A stretch of DNA of 25,704 nt from Larix sibirica. Its lineage: Eukaryota > Streptophyta > Pinopsida > Pinales > Pinaceae. A program made the position numbers and the translations under genes. Position 1 is the stretch's first letter. Each line of letters starts with the position of its first letter. This document shows, piece by piece, positions 19,260 to 25,704 of this stretch. The DNA lies in NCBI GenBank assembly GCA_004151065.3, contig NWUY0300000365.1:6910-32613 (forward strand), given 5' to 3'. The notes beneath the pieces are model-generated. The model did no database searches. It worked only from the letters and a program-made list of their open reading frames with translations, and was not told where the DNA came from.

Positions 19260-20270
19260 TACCATCACATTGTTTGCAACATCACATTTATTTGGTACCA
19301 GATCACCACTACCAAACAAACCACCATATCACAAATCGTTTTGGCATAATCATGTGATACACTAGGAGATTCATGTGCTCATTGAGGCTAGAAACATCTT
19401 GCCAATATCATCATATTAGGGGGGAATTTAAGGATCCATTTTTTAAAGTGTAAAAACCTTGATGAATTTTGGTATTTCTTAAAATTTGAAATATAAAATG
19501 TTTAACGATATTTTTGTAAAAATATTTAAATTTATAAGGATTTTGTATAGTTTTTCGACAATTTTGGCAATGTTTAGAGTAAAATACTCTTATCCTAAAT
19601 TACTTGGGCAAACTATTTTAAAAGAAAAAAAATGGAAATTAGTGATTTTGTTTTGCAAAAAACATGAAAATTAGCCCATGGGCTAAATTTCGCCCCTAAA
19701 ATTTTCCTTGCATCACATTTTGGCAGTCCCATAGTCTTGCTGCCTAAGAAAGATGGCATGTGATGCTTATATATAGACAATAGACTATTGAATAAGATAA
19801 AGTGAAAAATATATATCCTTTATTAAGAATTGATAACCACTAACTCAACTTCAAGGAGCCAAATCCTTCCCTTATATTGATAGCAAGGCAAGATATCATC
19901 AAGTTCCAATACACTCAAAATATATATGGAAGACTTACTTAAAATCTAGAGAAGGGATATTGGAGTGGTTAATAACTCCTCTTGGTTGTACTAATGCTCT
20001 TGCAAAATTCACGAGATTGATAAATGATGAGCTTCATCCATCCTTAAACGATTTTGTGGTGGTGTTCCTTGATGACATTTTGATTTGTAGTGAATCTTAG
20101 GATGAACACTTTCAACATGTTGATTAACTGTTGCAACCCCTCGATTAGCATAAGTTGCAAAGTAAACCTTTTTTAATGTTGATTATTTGTTATGAGATCC
20201 ATAAAATACCTTGGGTTTGTCACTAACATAACAAGAATCATGATTGACCATAATGAAGTGGAAGTGAATG
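19260..20270 (+). pseudogene. Ty3/gypsy reverse transcriptase remnant, split by MITE
   Basis: QHHIYLVPDHHYQTNHH (19275-19330) is the start of the RT region. HVLIEARNILPISS follows at 19372-19414, then an inserted 293-bp element, then FGSPIVLLPKKDGM (19718-19760), IDNRLLNKIK and YPLLRID. WLITPLGCTNALAKFTRLIN and FVVVFLDDILI hold the catalytic Asp pair (FLDD, 20065-20076). Stops after CSES and around 20126 interrupt it. The order and spacing are those of a Ty3/gypsy RT once the insertion is ignored. Confidence 0.88.
19418..19710. mobile_element. MITE-like insertion in RT with terminal inverted repeats
   Basis: The RT frame is interrupted exactly here. The left edge TTAGGGGGGAATTTA (19416-19430) and the complement of TAAATTTCGCCCCTAA (19684-19699) form an imperfect ~15-bp inverted repeat. 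CATCATATT (19409-19417) and CATCACATT (19711-19719) flank the 293-bp insert as a 9-bp direct repeat with one mismatch, the size typical of Mutator-type target duplications. A 16-bp perfect palindrome, TTAGCCCATGGGCTAA, is at 19671-19686. The interior is AT-rich and non-coding, as in non-autonomous DNA transposons. The exact ends are uncertain, since ~11 nt lie outside the inverted repeat on the right. Confidence 0.65.
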
Positions 20271-20369
20271 ATAATTGGAATGTGCAAAAGAAAATTAAAA
20301 GATTTCATAGTTTTGTGGGATAAATTAATCTATGCATGCATTTTATTCCAAGGTTTTCACACCTGACTT

Positions 20370-20830
20370 GGCCACTTAGTGAAATCCTACAAGGGAATTT
20401 GAAGAACTGGTTTCATATTGACCAAGGCACAAATATAGACATTCGAAAAATTGAAGAGGAAGTTAGCCATTGCACTTGTGCTTGCACTTCCATAACTATC
20501 TTAGAATTTTGATGTAGAAGATGATGCATTAGAATATGCATTGGGTGTTTTCCTTTCATAAAGTGGTTATCCCATTGTGATTGAATAATGACAAGGAGTT
20601 GTACTCCATTATTTTAGTAGTTCCCCAACGGAGAAACTAGGTGTTAGGAAAGAAGATATTGGTTCACTTTGATCTTAAACTGCTTTAGCTTCAACAAATA
20701 AAGATAAAACTTGAGAATGCACAACATATGAAATGGATGACTTTCTTACATTAGTTCCACTTATTTATCAATCATCAACAAGGAAGAGATAACAAGGTCA
20801 CATGTTGTTTAAGTCACCCACTTGTAGTAA
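20370..20830 (+). pseudogene. Ty3/gypsy RNase H remnant
   Basis: From 20432 one frame reads TFEKLKRKLAIALVLALP, then after stops NFDVEDDALEYALGVFLS and SGYPIV, the opening strands of RNase H. DKELYSII (about 20590) and MKWMTF (about 20730) match later motifs. At least three in-frame stops are present. It follows RT directly and leads into the integrase. Confidence 0.8.
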
Positions 20831-20879
20831 TAAAAGTTGTTCTAGATACCAAGGGATATGATACAAAAGGTTAGTCAAA

Positions 20880-22140
20880 GCTGAACAGTGCAAACACAAT
20901 TTTGGCAGAAGTTATACAACTCTCTTACTAGGATACAACACTAACTCCACAGAACATGTGATCAATATCACTGATTTATGTCTATAGAATGGTCTTCTTT
21001 TTTATCTTGATAAGGTGCATGTACATGTACGTGAACACAAGTAATTGGTGATTTGGGAATCTCATTTCTACAAATCTATTGAACATTATGGTGTGTCAAA
21101 AAATATTGTAGCACCATAAAACGTTTTTATTAGCCATGCATGAGGTAGGATGTTGAAATCCACCTCAATTATCATGTTTCACGTTCCATTTCCAAACTAA
21201 CTAATCACCATATAGGCATGTAAGGCTCCTTTTTCTTTACCCTTTAAACCTTGGGAGTCTATCAATTTAGACTCCATTCATGGTCAATTGATTACTAAGC
21301 ATTGACATGACTCCATACTAGTTGTTGTCAATCATTTTTATAAAAGAGTTATCATGACTCCTTACAAGAAATATTCTAGAGCCTTTGACATGGATCATTT
21401 GTATTGCATTCATGTTTGTCTCATTTTGGTCTGGCCTCTTCCATAGTATTAGAGTGTGACTCTAGGTTTATCAAAGATTTTTTCAATTCTTTGTGACTAT
21501 GCTTGACACAAAGTTGAAGAATTACATGACTTTCCACCCCTATATAGATAATTAAACATAAGTTGTCCACAAAATTTTAGTGCACATGGTGTGTATGTAA
21601 AACCATGTACAACCCTACACCTAGGATGGTGATCTACCTTTTATTCAACATGTTTATAACCATGCACTTCATATTTCTATTGAATAATATATTTCCCTTA
21701 AAGGATTGCTTTGGGTTTCAACCAAGGAGTCTTGTTGATATGGCAATACTACTAGCCCCAACATCCTCTACTCCACAAATTGAAAGAGAATTGGGTAGGG
21801 ATGAGACCTTCATCAAGCATATGCAAAGAACCATGAGTAGGTTTAGTCCATTCTACAATGCCAAAATTTAAAGTATAAATAGAGACATGATGCACAATAG
21901 GTACATCATTATATCCAAGTAAGTGGCAATATTTGCCTTCAATTACATTAATAAAGGTTTAAGGGTCATTTTCAAAAGATCAAACCTACCAAGTATGTTC
22001 CTTACTCCATTGTCAATACAATAGGATATAATTCCTTCCATATTGACCAAGGGTCCTTAGCAAAATATCAAACCTCTAAAGTATGGTCCTTACTCCATTT
22101 TCAATGTGGTAAAACATAATCCTTCCATCTTGACCTTGTG
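20880..22140 (+). pseudogene. Ty3/gypsy integrase remnant (first copy)
   Basis: WESHFYKSIEHYGVSKNIV (about 21050-21105) is the H2C2 zinc-binding lead-in. PWESINLDSIHG (near 21250) follows in another frame, then DSRFIKDFFNSL (21449-21486), DTKLKNYMTFHP and LVHM. CFGFQPRSLVDMAILLAPTS then RDETFIKHMQ mark the C-terminal region (21700-21830). The Asp of the usual SDRD motif reads Glu (ECDS). Stops at 21559-21561 and 21880-21882 are shared with the second copy. The last part, encoding KPLKYGPYSI, is tandemly repeated (21961-22135). Confidence 0.88.
21961..22135 (+). repeat. 88-bp tandem repeat at integrase C-terminus (first copy)
   Basis: Units begin AAGGGTC at 21961 and 22049 and share CAAACCT..AAGTATG.TCCTTACTCCAT, then ..AATTCCTTCCAT or its variant, then TTGACC. 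The unit codes for the conserved KPLRYGPF-type segment. The same doubling is present at 23917-24088. Confidence 0.85.
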
Positions 22141-22755
22141 CATGTTTGGGTATACATCAAGTGTCCAATGATGACTTTCTAAAGCCATGCAATCCATAAA
22201 TGCTCAAATCAAAATCAAAGGTTTTTAGGATTGAAATATTTGGACCTAAATTATATAGTTCCAACGCTAATGGATAAGATTGCTGAATAGTTGATCAAGT
22301 CTATTTGACATAATGAAATCCCTATGTTCATAGTATCTTGGGCCAAGCACTTTCTCCATCAAGCAATGCAGTGCATACTTGTACAACTTAAATTTCAAGT
22401 CCCTTTCATTAAATTTGGACTTGTAACCTAGAATATAGACTACCAAAGTGTGAAAACTAGATGCCTCCCTTGGCCATTGGGGTGCCCCATAAGATATTTT
22501 CTACTTTTCATAACCAACTAGTAGGTCGAACTCAAATCCTAATAGAAATATAAAGCATAATTCATATTCAATATAAACTATCAACAAAATTAAAATTTCA
22601 CATTTTAAATCCCTTGCTTAGCAATTGAAATTAGGCACTCACAAATAGAACACACACTGCCAAGAGATATTTACAAAAACTTACCTATCCATAAATGAAA
22701 ATCCACCAAATTGATTGCTAAGGAGAACTTTACCACCCAACTATAGGAATCAACT
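22141..22755 (+). other. 3' part of gypsy element, possible chromodomain trace
   Basis: About 22310-22420 reads EIPMFIVSWAKHFLHQ, which resembles the V-x-W...W core of an integrase-linked chromodomain, though it is weak. The rest is non-coding. The stretch is matched at 24110-24715 (for example CTAGTAGGTCGAACTCAA at 22518 and 24485). Confidence 0.4.
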
Positions 22756-23295
22756 AAGGATTTCACGCCCACACTAGACCGTGATACAATCAGAGCAAAG
22801 GAGACTTCTACATATCTCTAAAATCACTTAGAAGGACCTGTTACTCTCATGACATAGACAATCTACTCACTATTAAGCACACTAGGCCCTCATCCAACCA
22901 TCAATCAATTATGCCACTCTTTTCCAGTATCCTGGTTGCTTTATGGGAATAACCTAGAGGAAAAACACTTGATCAGATTCCATGAGAGGCAATATCAATA
23001 TTATAGGTTTACTGGTGTCTTCTTAAATTGTTGTGTACATTCTGGCCATAGATTTTCCCTCAAACCATCACATTTCCGCTAATGTTCCCAATAGAAAATC
23101 CCCTAACTTCTATAGGTTGTACTAGCCATGGGTGATTTGGATTTCCCTTCCAGTTTCAAACCTAACATACATAAATACCATGAGACTCACATAAGCTATT
23201 CCTAAAACAAGTAGAGGAAAAAATCCCATAATATGGGAGAGGATTGTCGAGATGAATGAATTCCTTCACCCCTTTCTCATAGATAGATTATGATG
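22756..23295. other. Unique spacer between the two integrase copies
   Basis: No coding signal and no match to sequence after the second copy. The 13-mer ATGCCACTCTTTT occurs here near 22912 and again near 23293, right where homology of the second copy begins, which may mark a breakpoint. Confidence 0.4.
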
Positions 23296-23299
23296 CCAC

Positions 23300-24110
23300 T
23301 CTTTTCATGATTCCTTGCAAGAAATCTACTATAGCCTTTGACATGGTTCAATTGTAACTCATTAATGTTTGGTCTCATTTCGGCTTGACCTCTTTCATAG
23401 CATATGAATGTGACTCTGGGTTTATTAATGATTTTTGGAATTCTCTGTGGATGTTTCCTAAAAACAAAGTTGAAGAATTCCATGAATTTCCACTGCTATA
23501 TCTATCATCAAACATAAGTTCTCAAATGAATTTTAGTACACATATTGGGTATGTATAACCATGTACAACCATGTACTTGGGATGGTAATCTACTTTTTAT
23601 TCAACGTGCCTATAAGCGCACTTAATAGTTCTACTAAACAATATATTTTTCCTTGTACACTTGTTTTGGTTTCCAACCACATAGTCCCATTGATGTGGCC
23701 CTACTACCAACACCGACGTCCTCTACTCCAAATATTATAAGGGAACAAGATAGGGATGAGACCTTCATCAAGCATATCTACATAATCCAAGAGAAAGTTT
23801 AATCCACTATACAACATCAATATTTAAAGTATAAATAGAGATATGATGTATATTATGTACATCATTATATCTATGTAGGTGACAATGTTTGGCTATAATT
23901 CCTAAAAGAAAGGTTTAAGGGTTCTATAAAAAATTAAACCTCTCAAGAATGGTCATTACTCTGTTGCCAATGCAGTAGAACATAATTCCTTCCATCTTGA
24001 CCAAGGGTCCTTGTCAAAATATCAAACCTCTCAAGTATGGTCCTTACTCTATTGTCAATGTGTTAAAACATAATGCCTTCCATCTTAAACTTCCATCAAT
24101 TTGGATATGA
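23300..24110 (+). pseudogene. Ty3/gypsy integrase remnant (second, direct copy)
   Basis: Homologous to 21350-22140 with an offset of ~1953-1967 bp. It reads ECDSGF, TKLKNSMNFH, MYNHVQPCTWDG, CFGFQPHSPIDVALLPTPTS, RDETFIKHI and YVGDNVWL..LKERFKG, the C-terminal DNA-binding part of integrase. It keeps the VGDNVWL motif the first copy has lost. Stops at 23515-23517 and 23836-23838 coincide with those of the first copy, and the tandem repeat follows at 23917-24088. It begins abruptly near 23300, lacking the zinc domain and the first half of the core. Confidence 0.85.
23917..24088 (+). repeat. 86-bp tandem repeat at integrase C-terminus (second copy)
   Basis: Units start at 23917 and 24003 (AAGGGTT and AAGGGTC), both with AAACCTCTCAAG(A/T)ATGGTC and CATAAT..CTTCCATCTT. 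This is the counterpart of 21961-22135. Confidence 0.85.
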
Positions 24111-24715
24111 ATCTAGTCTTAAAGGTTGATTTTCTAAAGCCATGCAATCCATAATTTTTCAAAGAAAAATCAAAGGTTTTAGTATTGATAGATTTGGAAC
24201 TAAAACATCTAGTGTCATCATTAACTAATCATATTATTGACCAGATAGTCAAATCTACTTGACATAATGAAATTCCTATGTTTGTATTATCTTGGGCCAA
24301 GCATTGTCTCCATCAAGTAATGTGGTGCAAACTTGAGCAACTTAAATTTGCATTCCCTTAGTTAAACCCATTTCATTAAGTTTGCACTTATAACCTAGAG
24401 TATTGAATAACAAAGTGTGAATCTTGGATTCCTCCCTTGTCCATCAGGGCACTCCATATGATATCTTCTACTTTTCATAATCAACTAGTAGGTCGAACTC
24501 AACTCCTACCAACAATATAAACCAGAATTAATATTCAATATAAAATATTAAGAAAATTAATTTTCCATATGTTAAATCCATTTATTATCAATTGAAATTA
24601 GGCACTTACAAATAAAACGTGCCCTACCGAGAGAGAATTACAAACACTTATCTATACATAAATGCAAGCCCACTAAATCTGTAATCTACCCAAAATTTCC
24701 ATGGAATTAATAGCA
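24111..24715 (+). repeat. Second copy of the gypsy 3' region
   Basis: Collinear with 22141-22755: the sequences around TTGACATAATGAAAT, TCTTGGGCCAAGCA, CTAGTAGGTCGAACTCAA and AATTGAAATTAGGCACT recur in the same order with many point differences and small indels. Homology fades at about 24715. Confidence 0.8.
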
Positions 24716-25656
24716 AAATATGATACTATTTTTTATGCTTTCTCCAAATATTTGTGTTTAGTAAATCATAATATTCTTCTGATTTGTTACTATTAAAGAT
24801 TTTATATTTTCATGTGTTATTGTCTAGGAATGGAAGCTATGGTGCATTCTCCTATTGGTGAATATGTAACATAGACATTATGAGACTAGATGTAATGTCT
24901 AAGTTTGGTTATATGTACATTTCCAACATTTACAATTTTATTGTTGTAATGGTGTTGGTGGATGTTCTTTCATTAAAATGATATTATCATCTCTTACTTA
25001 TAGTATCGGTCTTGACTTGCTTAACCTTGTTAGAGTACTCCAGGAATGATCTCATTACACAAGGTTTTAAGCATTATAACATTAACTTTGCAAATGTATA
25101 TATGAGCATTTAAAACCCTAAATATCTATTTACAAAACTAACCTTAATCAAACTACTTTATATAATGATTTAAGACCTAAACTACCATGTCACTCTGCCT
25201 AGCATCAAACCTTAACAAATGTAAATCTATGGTATTCCAAACATAACGATGGATAAGTTGTTTTAGAGTCTGATTATTCGACTTTAGGAAACTCTAGAAT
25301 TTTTGGAGGGTTATTATCAAATGGATGTAGTGTGGACAGGTTTACCCAAGGTACGTAACCTGTCAGTCCTTGTAAGATGGCTCATACAATGGTATGGTAA
25401 ACCACACCTTGTTTTGGATTTGGTCGGAATACTATCACAAAAATTTGTCTAGTTTTGTTGTGAGTTTCATTTTGTGGTTTTTGAAACTACTAGCCTTGTG
25501 CTCAGCCTTGAATGGGACGACGATGAGGGTTTCAAATAGTAACTTGCTTGGTTCTAGGACCTATACATGGATTTCTTCCACCTATCGACTCATAATCTGC
25601 AATAAAATATACTTCTTATATTCTTCGTTGTGGAATCCTAGTTCACAGAATTGTCA
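24716..25656. other. Gene-free AT-rich flank
   Basis: No open frame of note and no recognisable repeat partner within the window. It might hold LTR sequence of a degraded element, but no TG...CA pair or matching copy could be found by eye. Confidence 0.4.
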
Positions 25657-25704
25657 TATGTATGTATGTATGTATGTATGTATTGTGTGTGTGTGTGTGT
25701 GTGT
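25657..25704. repeat. Compound microsatellite (TATG)n-(TG)n at window edge
   Basis: Six TATG units plus TAT (25657-25683), then an uninterrupted TG run from 25684 to the last base. The run continues beyond the window, so its full length is unknown. Confidence 0.98.

Larger units (their letters stand above)
17338..22140 (+). mobile_element. Degenerate Ty3/gypsy retrotransposon (plus strand)
   Basis: Primer-binding-site candidate, leader, gag with zinc knuckle, protease, RT, RNase H and integrase follow in the Ty3/gypsy order on the plus strand. Every domain has stops and frameshifts, more than in the LINE, so this is an older insertion. A 293-bp MITE-like element splits RT at 19418-19710. LTRs cannot be paired by eye. 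The integrase end and 3' flank recur at 23300-24715. Confidence 0.85.

Noticed and set aside
19486-19674. 62-codon ORF inside the MITE-like insert
   Set aside because: Phe/Ile/Lys-rich reading of AT-rich DNA; MITEs of this size carry no genes.
24716-25656. 3' LTR of the plus-strand gypsy element
   Set aside because: Position would suit, but no match to the presumed 5' LTR region (16950-17335) could be found by eye.
1-25704. Prokaryotic systems, CRISPR arrays, riboswitches, rRNA
   Set aside because: Content is plainly plant nuclear (introns, retroelements); no regularly spaced repeats, structured RNAs or operons were seen.

Overview
The window looks like a stretch of a large, repeat-rich seed-plant nuclear genome. 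It is AT-rich, nearly every coding stretch is a decayed retroelement or an intron-bearing gene remnant, and no intact cellular gene is visible. The plant assignment rests on a LINE whose ORF1 has a DUF4283-like domain and zinc knuckle, two plant-type Ty3/gypsy elements, a plant mobile domain (PMD)-like ORF, a CHY-zinc-finger/RING E3 ligase remnant (CHYR1/RZPF34 type) and a pyruvate decarboxylase remnant. A gymnosperm or other giant plant genome fits the many unprocessed pseudogenes, but that is inference. No bacterial-type operon, CRISPR array, tRNA or rRNA gene was found.

Layout. 1-~4860 (minus strand): a nearly complete L1-type LINE that runs off the left edge. It has ORF1 (2774-4537) and an ORF2 pseudogene (endonuclease, reverse transcriptase and the following conserved region, 1-2678). 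~4920-8600: remnants of a minus-strand Ty3/gypsy pol. There are two same-orientation integrase fragments (4920-5290 and 7122-7915), and a broken plus-strand PMD-like ORF (5280-6338) lies between them, antisense to pol. An ambiguous base (5291) sits exactly where the left integrase fragment meets the PMD ORF. 8683-10458 (plus): seven exons, in order, of a CHYR1/RZPF34-like gene with recognisable splice junctions but stops, frameshifts and lost zinc ligands. 12290-13012: weak exon-like pieces of an unrecognised gene. 15138-~16140 (plus): three exons of a plant pyruvate decarboxylase pseudogene. 17338-~22140 (plus): a second Ty3/gypsy element (primer-binding-site candidate, gag, protease, RT, RNase H, integrase), heavily mutated, with a 293-bp MITE-like insertion inside RT. 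~23300-24715: a second direct copy of the integrase end of that element, about 1.96 kb downstream of the first. It shares two stop codons and an ~87-bp internal tandem repeat with the first copy. The window ends in a (TATG)n/(TG)n microsatellite.

Nothing here appears able to make a complete functional protein except possibly the LINE ORF1, whose zinc knuckle has lost two of four ligands. The most interesting points are the antisense PMD-like ORF in the Ty3/gypsy element, the cluster of same-strand unprocessed gene fragments at 8.7-16.1 kb (perhaps captured or a degraded duplication), the MITE nested in RT, and the shared-lesion duplication at 21.3-24.7 kb.
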